Shown here piece by piece: positions 10,653 through 22,091 of a stretch of DNA of 64,000 nt. The notes beneath the pieces were generated by a model. The model searched no databases. It was not told where the DNA came from and was given only the letters and a program-made list of their open reading frames with translations. Source of the DNA: Aspidapion aeneum (Eukaryota > Arthropoda > Insecta > Coleoptera > Brentidae). Numbering within the stretch: the first letter of the stretch is position 1; each line of letters opens with the position of its first letter. The translations under genes and the position numbers were made by a program. The stretch is from assembly GCA_963576565.1 (NCBI GenBank), contig OY755044.1:96896495-96960494 (forward strand), read 5' to 3'.

Positions 10653-11700
10653 TTAATAAGATTTATTTAATTTTCTCAAAAATGAAGGTTAATAATACTT
10701 TGTTGTAGATTGTAGGATTCCCTTTTTAATAATGTTTAATTTTTTTGGGGGGGGGGGGGCTTGACTTTTAACAAACTCCTCATCGATGTCCATAAACGTG
10801 GGTCATTAAAAAAATAAAAAACACAGATTTTTTTCGACATTTTTAAAAGCAAGCTTTTTATCAAAAAAATGTATTCCTTACGTACGTAAACAATAAAATT
10901 TTATTTTAAACGCTGTATCATAAGGTAAAAGTTATTTTATATTTACAGCTCCAGTGGTATTCGTAATTTAAAGTAATTTTTAAAAATTGTGAATGAGATC
11001 AGTTTGTTAAAACTAAAAAACTAAGCTTCTTACGACCAAACTTATTTTTTATTTAATGGTTCATGGTTCAAACAATATATATTTTTTTTAATTCTTGTTA
11101 AATTTTTTTTAAAACAAAAGTCGGTAGGATTGGATAAAATAAAAAGTCAATGTTTTCCTGGGAAGCTTAGTTAAAAACTAAATATGTAACAAAAATTGAT
11201 TATTTTGGTTTTTTTTTTAAATTTATTTATGTAAGTAAGCCCCTGGAGTCTTAAATGTGACAACCCCACATTAAGGTTAAACGTTCAAAAGAAAATTTTA
11301 TTTTCTACAAAAAAATATAAGTACTACATATTTTTTCTCAAGCAGTGTAGTGTAATTTCTAAGAAAGTTTTATAAAACCTATAATAAGCACGTTTTTTTC
11401 TAAAGAATTCCAATTTACGGACGTCACTGTAGAGCTACATCCTTCTCCTAATTTTATCGAACAGTGGATAGTTCAAAAGAGAATTTTTTTGTTCAGAAAA
11501 AATTAGCAATTTTTGATAAAAGGGTTAGTTTTTGAGAAAATTGATTAAAACCTAAAATTTCACGTTTTTGGGGGTTAGGCGGGGTTGTCTTAGTTCCTGT
11601 TTATATTTCAGGAGGAGGGTGGGCAAATTTGTGCCTTGATTATAGCTAGAATTTCTGCAACACTAAATGTCGATCCACTTATTAAGGCTAATACAATTTA
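10653..11700. other. intergenic, no gene seen
   Basis: Low-complexity AT-rich DNA with a 13-base G run at about 10746-10758. No reading frame or repeat copy could be supported. Confidence 0.45.
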
Positions 11701-11707
11701 TGGCTCT

Positions 11708-11862
11708 AGTACAAAACAGCGCGGGACAAAATAGCGCGTAGACAAAATACCGCGAGACAAAACAGCACAAGACAAAATTGCACAGCACAAAATAGCGCAG
11801 GGCAAAAAAGCGCAAGACAAAGTAGCGCGGGATAAAAAAGCGCAAAAAAGACAGTTCAAAAG
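11708..11862. repeat. about 15-bp minisatellite with GCGC motif
   Basis: Roughly ten imperfect units of GACAAAATAGCGCGG ('gggacaaaatagcgcg', 'gagacaaaacagcaca' and so on). The GC-containing motif stands out in AT-rich surroundings. The overlapping minus-strand ORF is repeat reading frame only. Confidence 0.8.
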
Positions 11863-12146
11863 TAATTTTTTGTTGCTAGCCTGTCCTGACTAAGATAATA
11901 TAGATAAAAAACTGACCTGGTAAAGTAAGGTTATTATACTAAAAATGAAACCTAACCTAACTTGGTTAGTGTTAAAAAAAATAACCTATCCTGCCGTTTC
12001 ACTTAAACATTCTAACCTCAGTCAGGTTAGGTAATTGTTTCATATACCAATAATCAAATCTGGTTAAGTCTGCAGGTGAGGTTTTAGTATATTAACTTAA
12101 CCATGTCAGGTTAGAATAGTATTTTTAATAAACTAATAAAAAAAAA

Positions 12147-12401
12147 TTGTGTGTGCTTATGACCACACGGCAGAAGTTTAGTGTAAACTTCAACAAGGTG
12201 AAATTAATAATACTGGCCCATAACATATTCTGCAAAGCGGACCGAACCGAACTCTTCTGTGTACTGGCCTTCATCTGCATCATCATATCGCTCGCTGAAT
12301 GTTTCTCACAGTTAGTCGACTCAAGCCTATTTCACCCGAGTGAGCGTTACATAGCCGAGCCTGACGGCTCAGTTCAATTCACTACCCACAAAAACTGCTA
12401 A
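12147..12401 (+). CDS. hypothetical 84-residue ORF with one hydrophobic segment
   Basis: The ORF encodes a hydrophobic stretch (about residues 36-52, LFCVLAFICIIISLAEC) after a basic N-terminus and ends in a Cys-terminated tail. Its start and end lie near an inverted motif (tgtaaacttc at about 12183; gaagtttaca at about 12413), so it may sit in a small repeat. No family is recognised. It could be a pseudo-exon or chance. Confidence 0.2.
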   Translation: MCVLMTTRQKFSVNFNKVKLIILAHNIFCKADRTELFCVLAFICIIISLAECFSQLVDSSLFHPSERYIAEPDGSVQFTTHKNC

Positions 12402-12520
12402 ACGCGCCTAAAGAAGTTTACACTTCAAAAACTAACGTAGATTTTTTTAGTATACTCTTATTTTGATCTTGCGCTATTTTTGCGCGCTGTTCTACTGTGC
12501 TGTTTTGTACCAGAGCCTTA

Positions 12521-14129
12521 TGCCGTATTCCATTGGTAAAATGAGTGCAGCACTGGTAGTGCACTGACACTGAAACGGTGCTGTCAAAAATTTGCACCGA
12601 GTGCAGTTTCAATGGAACACGCGGAAAATGAAAAATCGCACTCGTGTGGTATAAGGTCACTATATCACGAAGTTCCTAACATCATGATATAGTGACCTTA
12701 GTGTGGTATGCCATAATGAGCTGTAGAACTTCTTTTTTATTCTTGCTTTAAGCAACGTTAATATAACATTTTCTTACAAATAATTTTTTATAGTATATCC
12801 ATTATGAATAGGGCAAATTGATTATGCAAAAATCTCATTTTTGGAAAAAATGTCACACAACCTGTAGTTTTATCAGGCCAACGACGATATCCATTTTTAT
12901 TTGTTTCAAAGTTACACGCCGATAAATATTATCCTAAGATAAATAAAATTCGTCAAATAAATAAATAATGATTTTATTTAAAAAAAGTTAATAAGAATAT
13001 TTTAAAAATGCAGGCTTGTGCTCGTATACCAACAGATAGGGTAGTTATCTATATTTCGCGCTTGTTTTTCAAAAAACCCTAACCAGAAGTGTACTTTATG
13101 CTCCCAAAATTTGAACATAAGTATTCGAAACACCTTGTATACATATATAATATTTCACAAGTTTCTTTCAACAAAACTTAACTTTCCTGCCTTGCAGAAT
13201 TTGGTCAAAAATATGTTGTTCAAAATCCATTTGTTCGAAAGTAATATTAATACTTCAATAACATTTTCTTGAAAAGGAAAATTATTTAAAAACATTTCCT
13301 TCAAACAAAAAATTGTTTTATTAAAATTTTTTTGTTCAAAAACATTTTCTTTGAAAGTCATTTTTTTTTCATAAGGAAAATTGTTCAAAAAAGTTTTTGA
13401 AGAAAATATTTTTGAACAAATCTCCATTCAACAAGAACATAACCTAACCTAACAGCTAAGCGTAAGGGTGTTTTAACATACCATAAAAATGGCAAGACAT
13501 GTGCCTCAGCGCTAATGGGGTTTCGTCCCCCTTGTTCTTTTTTTGGACAAAATTGAGGCTACTTGAATTTATTTATGAGGAATTCTGCAGTGCTCATCTC
13601 AAGCCGAAAGTGTTTCTTGAACTAAAAAATACATTTATTTTTACTTGTAATCATAGCTGCCAGAAAACCCCAACTGTCGGAAAATTAGCCCCCCGGCCCC
13701 AGTCAACCAAATCCATACAAATCTACTTACCTGTTTGTTGTTAAATCGGTAAACCACATTTTCAATAAAGTTTTTTATTTTTGGGGTTTCCGTTCTCATT
13801 GTTTTTATTGCACAGAACTGTTCTTCTTCATCTTCATCGCTGCTACTACTTAGCAGCGAAGAAAATAATAAAAAATCGCTAACAACTTTATTTTCACTCA
13901 TTTTTACGTCCCACGACAATAACAAGCGTTTAAAATTAATGGCGGGAAAAAGTTTTCGGTGCGGCACGAGCCCTCAGAGCCGGTGTCAAAAAAGCCGCAC
14001 TCAGTGCAAAACTGAATTCATAAGTTCCTCAATGGAATACGAAAACTGAAAAAGTGCATATCAATGGAATGCAAACACCGAGCCAGTTGTGCACTAGTGC
14101 TGCACTCATTTCCCCAATGGAATACGGCA
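12521..14129 (-). mobile_element. PIF/Harbinger-like element with TTA target duplication
   Basis: Ends TGCCGTATTCCATTG and CAATGGAATACGGCA are inverted repeats. The match continues inward ('atgagtgcagcact') for at least 40 bases. TTA flanks both sides (12518-12520, 14130-14132), the usual PIF/Harbinger duplication. It encloses a short transposase-like N-terminal ORF (13641-13967), a palindrome near 12654-12700 and an about 40-bp diffuse repeat at 13180-13430. The catalytic region is missing, so it is internally deleted. Confidence 0.75.
13641..13967 (-). pseudogene. Harbinger-type transposase N-terminal fragment
   Basis: The 108-codon ORF has a Ser-rich then acidic stretch (SSSSDEDEEEQ) followed by TPKIKNFIENVVYRFN, which resembles the N-terminus of insect HARBI1-like nucleases. 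The remaining DDE region is absent. The family call depends on one short motif plus the surrounding Harbinger-like ends. Confidence 0.45.
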
Positions 14130-14506
14130 TTAGTTTATAGTTGGATACAGTTTATGATATAATTTGTGATACGCCTCGACAGTCCTGCATATGTTTCAAC
14201 TTGGATAATTGCTTTGTTTTTATATCATTAATTTGAATTTAAAATAGAAAAATCCATTTTATCAAAATTATTAAATAACAAGCCTGCCACAATAATAACT
14301 ATATCAAAGCCATCAACTTTTTGCTGGCCGCAACGTCTCTATGTCTATCTCCTTTTCTTCTTTATTCAGCAATAGCTGGAGAAGATATTGTTATCAATGA
14401 AATTTTTTTTTAAATAACGTTGATAATGTGTTTTTGGATGTATTTTGACATAGCAATATCGTCGTGAAGTCGATGTATATGAAATTTTCAGGTAAAATAG
14501 TATATA

Positions 14507-14971
14507 TGTGGGGGTGTTGAGTAATTTACTCAGGAGAGATTTAAAATGGACTGTATAAAGGGTTTTTGTTCTACTCACTGTTCGTTGCTGTGTTGTGGGA
14601 TCGATGGGCGGCCGCCTTTATCCTGGCTTCAGCAGTTCTGTTGAGGGGTTTCCATTGCAGAGGTTTTAAGGAAGGGAGGACGAGGGAAAACACTCGCGAA
14701 AATTCGTAAATCTATTTACTTAAAATTATTTAACTAAAAGTGCTTCACTTGATTGCACACCGTGTGATTGAATAGGGATTTGAAACGATATATCCCGTTG
14801 TAACTACAAATTCACACTGATTTGTCATTATATTTTTCTAAAAGCTACAGTTAAGGTGGACAAATCCCAATTCTACACAGTGAGCCAAAAAATATCTTAT
14901 CCAATAAAAAGTAAAAATAAAATAACTAAATTCTAACATCCACACGAAATGAATGTACTGAGGACCGAACA
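14507..14971 (-). repeat. BEL/Pao 1, 3' LTR
   Basis: 465 bp, matching 21440-21904 throughout at a constant offset of 6933 with no difference noticed. It begins TGTGGGGGTG and ends CCGAACA on the plus strand. Confidence 0.92.
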
Positions 14972-15006
14972 TCCCGCCGGCCAAAAGGGGTTTACCCCTT
15001 TTAATT

Positions 15007-17493
15007 TTAACTACTATCTACATTGTCTTCAATGGGGAGCGGACACAGCTTAACAACCGGTCGCTTTAAAGTACCGTTAGTGGTACGCACGCTTGCCACT
15101 CGTACTACACCGTCCGAACCTGGATGCACTGCCTCAATACGACCCAGTCGCCATAGCATACAGGGAGTGTTATCCTCTTTTATAACCACAAGGTTACCAA
15201 TTTTTAGTGAACCTTTACTATCATGCCATTTAGCACGTTGGTGAAGAGTATGTAAGTACTCTTTAGACCACCGAGACCAAAAATCCTGGTGCAACTTCTG
15301 GAGCAATTGCCAGCGATCTAATCTATTAAGGGGGGTGTCACTAAAATTGGGTTCGGGAAATGCACTAAGAGACTCTAAGGTCAAAAAATTACCTGGGGTG
15401 ATTGCCGAAATGTCATTCGGATCACTACTAAGGGGGGTTAAAGGCCTACTATTTAAAAAAGCTTCTATCTGTACAAGCAGAGTGTACATCTCCTCGTATG
15501 TTAAGATTGGAGATCCAACTACACGTAACAAATGAGTTTTAACGGATTTTACTGAAGATTCCCAAAGACCGCCAAAATGGGGTGCAGAGGGGGGATTAAA
15601 ATGCCACGAAATTGTTTCTGCTTTCGAAGCATCACGCATTAGATTACATAAAGTTCTATAAGCTCCAGTAAAATTAGTTCCACAGTCACTGTGGAGTGAA
15701 ACAAGTCTGCCTCTACGGCCTACAAAGCGACGTAAGGCTGCCAGAAAAGCATCGGAAGACAAGCTTGAAACTAGCTCTAAATGCAAAGCTTTGGTAGCAT
15801 AACAAACGAAAAGACAAAGGTATGCTTTCGTCGTGCGAGCTCCTCGGTAGCGAGTCATTAACAGATTAAAGGGACCTGCGAAGTCAACACCTGTGTGAAG
15901 AAAAGGCTTAACTTGGCTCACGCGAAGTAAGGGTAGATCACCCATGGGAGCTTGAACAGGGGTTGGATTTATCTTATAGCAAGTAATACACTTAGAAACT
16001 ACCTTTCTAATTACATTTTTGCAGGAAATTATCCAAAATTGTTGTGCGATTATGTATTGAATTGATTGAATTCCTGCATGGAAATATTTCAAGTGTACAT
16101 AACTAACCAAAAGTTCCGTAAATCGATGATTGTTGGGCAATAGAGCAGGAAATTTTTGTTGATAGGACAACGAAGTAGAATTTCTTAATCTGCCACCAAG
16201 GCGAAGTATGCTTTCATCATCTAAAAAGGGGCTTAGTCTTCTAAATAATTTTGAGGGTAAAAGATGCTGTTGGATTCTATCAATTTCATGAGAAAAAGCT
16301 AAAGTTTGTACATGCTTTACTAAGAGCATGACAGACTGATGTAACTCTAAACTAGTAAGAGGTTCAGTTACTTTGATTTTGTTTCTACAATTCGACAAAA
16401 ATCTTAAAATATATGCTAAAACTCTACGTAATCTATCAAAACTAGAAATATTTTCTATTAGTTGAGCTAACAAATGGGGTTCTAATTCTGCTACAAGAAG
16501 ACATGTTTTTCTATGTTCAGGAATGTCTTCATCAGACAATGGAAGATTTATTTCTGTCCATGTGTCGGTGTGTTGCGACAAAAAACTAGGGCCATACCAC
16601 CACATTGAGCTTTCTGACAACTCAGATGGGAGGAGACCACGACTACCTAAATCTGCAGGATTGTTCTCAGATATGACATGATGCCAATGCGAGGAAGGGA
16701 TTTTTTCTTGGATGAAAGTTGATCTATTACTAACAAAAGTGGTAAATCTATGTGGGGAAGACTTTATCCAAGAAAGGACTATAGTTGAATCACACCAAGC
16801 GTATATTTCACTAATTTTTAGCCTGGGCTGATAAATTCCTAGAACATAATGTAACAATTTTGATAACAGAACTGCTCCACACAGTTCAAGGCGGGGTATA
16901 CTAATTGTTTTTAAAGGGGCTACTTTGGATTTTGCAGTCACAAATTTGACACAAAATTCATTATCTTTTAATGAAAATCTAAAATAAACAACAGCACAAT
17001 AGCCTTTTTCAGAGGCATCTGAAAAGCCATGAATCTGAATTGATTGGTAACTATCAGGCACTACTCTACGAGTTATTTTACATAAAGATAGCAAACTAAC
17101 TTCACTTGTAAATTTTTCCCATATTCTACTAATTTCTATCGAGGGTGGATCATCCCAATTGAGCTTTAAGTCCCAAAGCTTCTGTATTAAATGTTTTAGG
17201 AAAAAAGTAACAGGGGTTAAGATACCTAGAGGGTCAAAAATCTTAGCTAAGTTGCTAAGTAAATTACGTTTTGTACACGGTGACAAAATTGAGTTTATCG
17301 AAAATTGATAGCAATCTGATGATGGACTCCACTCAAGTCCTAAAACTTTAAGAGTATTATTGGAATCAGCATCAAAGGATAAATTTTCATTACACAGATG
17401 AGAAGAAGGAAAGTCTGCCAAGAGTCTTGGGTCATTGCTGCACCACTTGCGCAATTCAAACCCACCTTTGGCAAGAAGAGAAATTAGGTCTTT
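15007..17493 (-). pseudogene. BEL/Pao 1 pol, part after the nonsense codon (RT end, RNase H, integrase)
   Basis: In the same frame as 17497-20571 and separated from it only by a TAG at 17494-17496. It holds the end of the reverse transcriptase, an RNase H-like GFSDASEKGYCAVVYF, and an integrase zinc-binding region (HLKYFHAG ... CITCYKI). The integrase core carries acidic residues in HTGVDFAGPF, HSDCGTNF and GGLWESSVKSVK, so the D, D and E are kept. The Pao-type C-terminal domain follows (LKIGNLVVIKED ... RPVVKLCPLP). It ends at the stop at 15007. The nonsense codon makes this half non-expressed unless read through. Confidence 0.88.
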
Positions 17494-20400
17494 CTAAATC
17501 CTTTTGGCACCTTCAAGGTCACAATGCATGCCAGTTATATCATCTACATATGAGTGCGAGATAATTAGTTCTGAAGCTTCAGGGTAATTAACTTTCTCCT
17601 GCTCAGCTAAAGTAAGCAATGATTTGATAGCTAAATAAGGGCTGCATGTTAATCCATAAGTAACAGTACAGAGAGCTATGTCTTCGATTGGACCATCAGG
17701 CTGAAAACGCCAAAGAACGCGTTGATAATCCTGATGAGGAGGAGTAACTAGAATTTGTCTAAACATTTTACAGATATCCGCTGTAAATACGAATTTTTCC
17801 AATCTAAATAACAGAAGTAATTGACATATGTCAGCTTGAAGTTTGGGACCAGGAAGCAGGCAATCGTTTAATGAATAAGGATCACTAGAACTTTTAGCAG
17901 AGCCATTATAAACCACGCGAAGTTTAGTTGTGACACTAGAAGGCTTTAGTATACAATGATGTGGGATATAATAACTTTTATCTGGAATGGCCAAAGATGA
18001 AACTATTTTCATATGCCCTAAAGATAAGTATTCCTTCATAAAATCGGAATATTGCATGTAAAGATCAGAATTTTTTAACAATCTACGTTCTAATGCTAAG
18101 AATTGCTTGAGTGCTAACTCTCTACTGTTGGGAAAAGAAGGTTCACTAGATTTAAAAGGTAAAGATACTACAAATCTGCCTGTCTCTGTTCTATAAGTGG
18201 TTTCAGAAAATATTTTTTCAGCTAAACTATCTTCAGGTGACATTGAATTGACCTTGGGAACTTCCTCGACAAGCCAAAATCTTTGAATGGTATCTTCGAG
18301 GGTGTCCATTGCCAAAAATGTTTGAGAAATGAATTGACTAATTACTTTAGACGAAGAACAAGTTTTACCCATAAGCAAATAACCAAAAATACTATTAATT
18401 GCCACTGGATCATTAGGACCAGCAACAATCTTTCCATCTTTAAGTATTCTTGCAAATATATCAGCTCCTACTAATATATCAACCGGTCTAGATTTGTAAA
18501 AATAAGGATCGGCTAGCTGACAATTTTTTAAGAAAGGCCAATTAGTAGTGGAAAGTGTTGAAAGTGGAAGATTTCCACATATTTTAGGGATAACTACGGC
18601 ACTAAATTCTAAAAGGGGACTAGATTTTCCTGAAGGACGAATGGTAGAAGAAATGCTCTCACAACTTTTAAGCATAGGGGCTTCACCAATGCCTTGCACA
18701 TCGATATCTGATTTGTAACTATGTAAACCAAGACGTTTAACACAAGCTTTCGTTATGAAATTTGAGGTTGAACCTGAATCTACGATTATTCTAATAGGTT
18801 GATAATCGCCTTTGCTATCTAAAATTTCTACTATTGCGGTGGATAATAATACACCCGAAGAATCGATGCTACTACTTAAACATAAGGGGTTGTCTACAGT
18901 TAATCCGACAAAAGCATTGGGGTTGCTTTGTGAATTTTGACTATCAATATGAGGTAATTGAGCTACAGAGTTAGCATTATTGGAAACTATACTACTATGG
19001 TTGGCATGGTGGTTGGCACCCGAACTAGTGGGGTGGCCAATGGAATTCGGGAAACTAGAACTAGAATGCGCTACTGGACTACAATGAGTATTGACACTCT
19101 GATTATAATAATTTGGAGTGGAACTAAAGCTACTAAAATGGGGGTTAGGACCCTGACTATGATTGTGTACAGGATTGTACTTAGTACCCTGACTATTATG
19201 GTGTGTAACAGTACTGCAGGCTTGAAAATTTCTATTATTTTGACTACTATTATTCTGACTACTATTATTCTGACTAGTATTATTCTGACTACTATTATTC
19301 TGACTACTATATAAGGTGCTAACTTGATTGGAACTATCATTTCCACTGAAACAAAGTAAACTATGGTGACGAACACCGCAACGAAAACAGGAATTAGTAG
19401 AGGGGCACTCCTTTATACTATGCGATCTAGAAAGGCAATTTAAACATAAATAATTTGCCTTGGCAAGTTTATAACGTTCATTGGGAGTTTTTGAGCGAAA
19501 AAACTGACATTTAAAAAGAGTGTGATAAGGTCCCTGTTTGCAAACTACACAAGTATTTTTATTATTATTTTGATTGGGTTGACTTAGAAAAACATTGGAA
19601 GTTTGTCTGGAGCTACCTGATTTAAAACTACTACTATTATTATTTATAGATTTTTTAAAGAATTTTTTATCTTCTTTTCGGGTTAATTCTACATTATCTA
19701 AAGCTTCACAGTGTTTTTCCATATACGCTATTAACTCTTTATAATCAGGCATTTTATTGGAATCAGAAAGCTGTAACTCAAATTTGGTTGCTAAGGAAAT
19801 ATCTATTTTTCTATTAATCATTTGAACTAATGGAAATGACCAGGCGTCTATAGGTAACTGTAAATTGCGCAAGGCCTCTAAATTATCGTTAAAGGTATCT
19901 AACAGGGTACGTAAATCTTGAGGATTTTCTGAAGATACTTTTTTAGCATTTTCAATAGCTGACCAATGACTAGCTGCTATGATTCGTTTTCTATAATATC
20001 TTTTACACAAAGTATCATAAGCAATGGAATAATTAGCATGAGTTAGTGGCAAATGCTGAACTAGGAGTTTTGGCTGTTCCTCAAGGGCTTTCAGTAAATA
20101 TTCGAATTTAGTTACATCCGAAAAGTGAGGATTGTTATGAACCAGGGCTTCAAACATATCTTTGAAACTAGGAAATGAAGTTACATCTCCTCTAAAAATA
20201 GGTAAATCTAAAGGTTTAAGATTGTTAGTAAACTGAGGTGCCCTTGATAAGGAAACAGAAGATTGCGTTTCACTAGTTGTATGAGAAAATAAGCTAAAAT
20301 ATATGCTTTTAATATGCCAGAATTTATTTTCAAAATCAGCTCGAACTTTATCTTCAGCTTGAAAATCATCCTGTTCATCTAATAAACCTATCAAAATGTT

Positions 20401-20571
20401 ATGCTGTTTACTGAAATCATCTCTAATTTGTTCTAGGTCTTGATAGCGAACCTTGAGTGAAGCATGATATTTGCTATCAGTCTCAGCTTTTATAGCAAAA
20501 TCGTATATTTCAGTCATGCGACTAATTTCACTCAGTCTTAAGTTTGTTGCTTTTCTAACTTTATCTGACAT
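17494..20571 (-). CDS. BEL/Pao 1 gag-protease-RT (1025 codons to a TAG)
   Basis: Domains in order are a coiled-coil-like N-terminus, a DUF1759-type gag region (about residues 125-290) and zinc knuckles (CVVC...H...C; CLNCLSRSHSIKEC; CFRCGVRHHSLLC) near residues 340-410. A Gln/Asn/Ser repeat linker precedes the aspartic protease with VDSGSTSNFI (about residue 595). The reverse transcriptase has AFTADICKMFRQI-like and YVDD (about residue 1010) motifs. The ATG at 20571 is the first in frame after the leader. The frame closes at TAG right after the YVDD region, unlike the intact second copy, so this is a premature stop. Confidence 0.9.
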   Translation of the reverse strand: MSDKVRKATNLRLSEISRMTEIYDFAIKAETDSKYHASLKVRYQDLEQIRDDFSKQHNILIGLLDEQDDFQAEDKVRADFENKFWHIKSIYFSLFSHTTSETQSSVSLSRAPQFTNNLKPLDLPIFRGDVTSFPSFKDMFEALVHNNPHFSDVTKFEYLLKALEEQPKLLVQHLPLTHANYSIAYDTLCKRYYRKRIIAASHWSAIENAKKVSSENPQDLRTLLDTFNDNLEALRNLQLPIDAWSFPLVQMINRKIDISLATKFELQLSDSNKMPDYKELIAYMEKHCEALDNVELTRKEDKKFFKKSINNNSSSFKSGSSRQTSNVFLSQPNQNNNKNTCVVCKQGPYHTLFKCQFFRSKTPNERYKLAKANYLCLNCLSRSHSIKECPSTNSCFRCGVRHHSLLCFSGNDSSNQVSTLYSSQNNSSQNNTSQNNSSQNNSSQNNRNFQACSTVTHHNSQGTKYNPVHNHSQGPNPHFSSFSSTPNYYNQSVNTHCSPVAHSSSSFPNSIGHPTSSGANHHANHSSIVSNNANSVAQLPHIDSQNSQSNPNAFVGLTVDNPLCLSSSIDSSGVLLSTAIVEILDSKGDYQPIRIIVDSGSTSNFITKACVKRLGLHSYKSDIDVQGIGEAPMLKSCESISSTIRPSGKSSPLLEFSAVVIPKICGNLPLSTLSTTNWPFLKNCQLADPYFYKSRPVDILVGADIFARILKDGKIVAGPNDPVAINSIFGYLLMGKTCSSSKVISQFISQTFLAMDTLEDTIQRFWLVEEVPKVNSMSPEDSLAEKIFSETTYRTETGRFVVSLPFKSSEPSFPNSRELALKQFLALERRLLKNSDLYMQYSDFMKEYLSLGHMKIVSSLAIPDKSYYIPHHCILKPSSVTTKLRVVYNGSAKSSSDPYSLNDCLLPGPKLQADICQLLLLFRLEKFVFTADICKMFRQILVTPPHQDYQRVLWRFQPDGPIEDIALCTVTYGLTCSPYLAIKSLLTLAEQEKVNYPEASELIISHSYVDDITGMHCDLEGAKRI

Positions 20572-21439
20572 TGTAGCTTAATAATTAAACCAAATTAAAA
20601 ATTATAAAAAAATCTGTTTTTAAATTTAAAAAAATAACAAAAAATTTTTTTTTTTATTTCCTAAGTTAAATTTTAAACTTAATAAATGGCGAGAAATCTA
20701 CTAACTACCAATTTAATGAAGTTGTCTAAACGTGGTAAACGAGTGCTACTATTTGTTGAAAACAAAATTTTTCTACTATTTTTTCTCAACTAATAAATTG
20801 AGCAATCAATTGGAAATTTTAAGAAAAAATGCTCCTACTACTAAATACGCAATTAATTTTATCAGTTATTTACCTAATTAGCATCTATAATTAATTATTT
20901 TATGGTTTCAGAAAAAAGCTACTACAATTTTCAATTTATACGTGTCACTGTGTATGACTAATGGCTGGACACAGTACTAAAGCAATGCATACAGTAAATT
21001 CTAATATGGAGTGTGGCTAAATTCTAATTGCGAGTGTGAAATCAACGGTGAATCAAGCGCTAACTGAGACGACTATACGTTCTATACTATATGAGAATCC
21101 ATTCCCATTACTAACACGACAGAGACCGGCTGCTAACTGCCGGCTTCGAAACAAAGCAAAAAAAGGCGATAAAGAAATTGATTTCTATTCAATTTGAATA
21201 AATGCACGACCTATAATTGGAAATTTTGTGTGAATGTTTTACAGCAAGAACTCTAAAAATTTATGTTAATTAATGACTATATGCCGATTAGTTTACTCCT
21301 AACTTTGAGTTTAGTGAAAGGCGGATCAAAGTCACTATGTATTTTTATCAAAAAGTCTACCTACTATATAAAAAAAACGACGATTAGGGTAGTAAAGTAG
21401 GAGTAACGCTAGAAAGGATCTGGCGAAAAGGACCAAAAA
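20572..21439 (-). other. BEL/Pao 1 5' leader
   Basis: 868 bases between the 5' LTR and the gag start. No ORF is seen; presumed untranslated leader and packaging region. Confidence 0.7.
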
Positions 21440-21904
21440 TGTGGGGGTGTTGAGTAATTTACTCAGGAGAGATTTAAAATGGACTGTATAAAGGGTTTTT
21501 GTTCTACTCACTGTTCGTTGCTGTGTTGTGGGATCGATGGGCGGCCGCCTTTATCCTGGCTTCAGCAGTTCTGTTGAGGGGTTTCCATTGCAGAGGTTTT
21601 AAGGAAGGGAGGACGAGGGAAAACACTCGCGAAAATTCGTAAATCTATTTACTTAAAATTATTTAACTAAAAGTGCTTCACTTGATTGCACACCGTGTGA
21701 TTGAATAGGGATTTGAAACGATATATCCCGTTGTAACTACAAATTCACACTGATTTGTCATTATATTTTTCTAAAAGCTACAGTTAAGGTGGACAAATCC
21801 CAATTCTACACAGTGAGCCAAAAAATATCTTATCCAATAAAAAGTAAAAATAAAATAACTAAATTCTAACATCCACACGAAATGAATGTACTGAGGACCG
21901 AACA
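21440..21904 (-). repeat. BEL/Pao 1, 5' LTR
   Basis: 465 bp, the partner of 14507-14971, followed on the plus strand by the ATATA duplication. Confidence 0.92.
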
Positions 21905-22019
21905 ATATAATACTTTACAGTATAGCTGATTAGATTGGTCAAAAATCCATTAGTGCTAATGACAGTTTTTTACAGTTTAAAAATTGAAAATATGCCAACT
22001 TTTTAACGGAGCATCGCAT

Positions 22020-22022
<3 letters not shown>

Positions 22023-22083
<61 letters not shown>
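22023..22083. repeat. (TA)n microsatellite at LINE 3' end
   Basis: Almost pure TA dinucleotides interrupted by one 'taaata', directly beyond the 3' end of the minus-strand LINE. It is probably the LINE's own simple-repeat tail; the same arrangement occurs at 33.3 kb. Confidence 0.85.

Positions 22084-22084
<1 letters not shown>

Positions 22085-22091
<7 letters not shown>

Larger units (their letters stand above)
14507..21904 (-). mobile_element. full-length BEL/Pao LTR retrotransposon 1
   Basis: 465-bp LTRs (14507-14971 and 21440-21904; TG...CA) flank one long gag-pol frame on the minus strand. The target duplication ATATA sits at 14502-14506 and 21905-21909. The primer-binding region abuts the 5' LTR and starts TGGTCC (reverse complement of about 21420-21437). 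A purine/GC-rich tract precedes the 3' LTR. The leader (20572-21439) is non-coding. The LTRs look nearly or fully identical. One TAG splits the polyprotein. Confidence 0.93.

Noticed and set aside
18958..19376. ORFs opposite the BEL/Pao 1 gag linker
   Set aside because: Shadow frames of the Gln/Asn/Ser repeat linker (TCTGACTA-type repeats) with no own signals.
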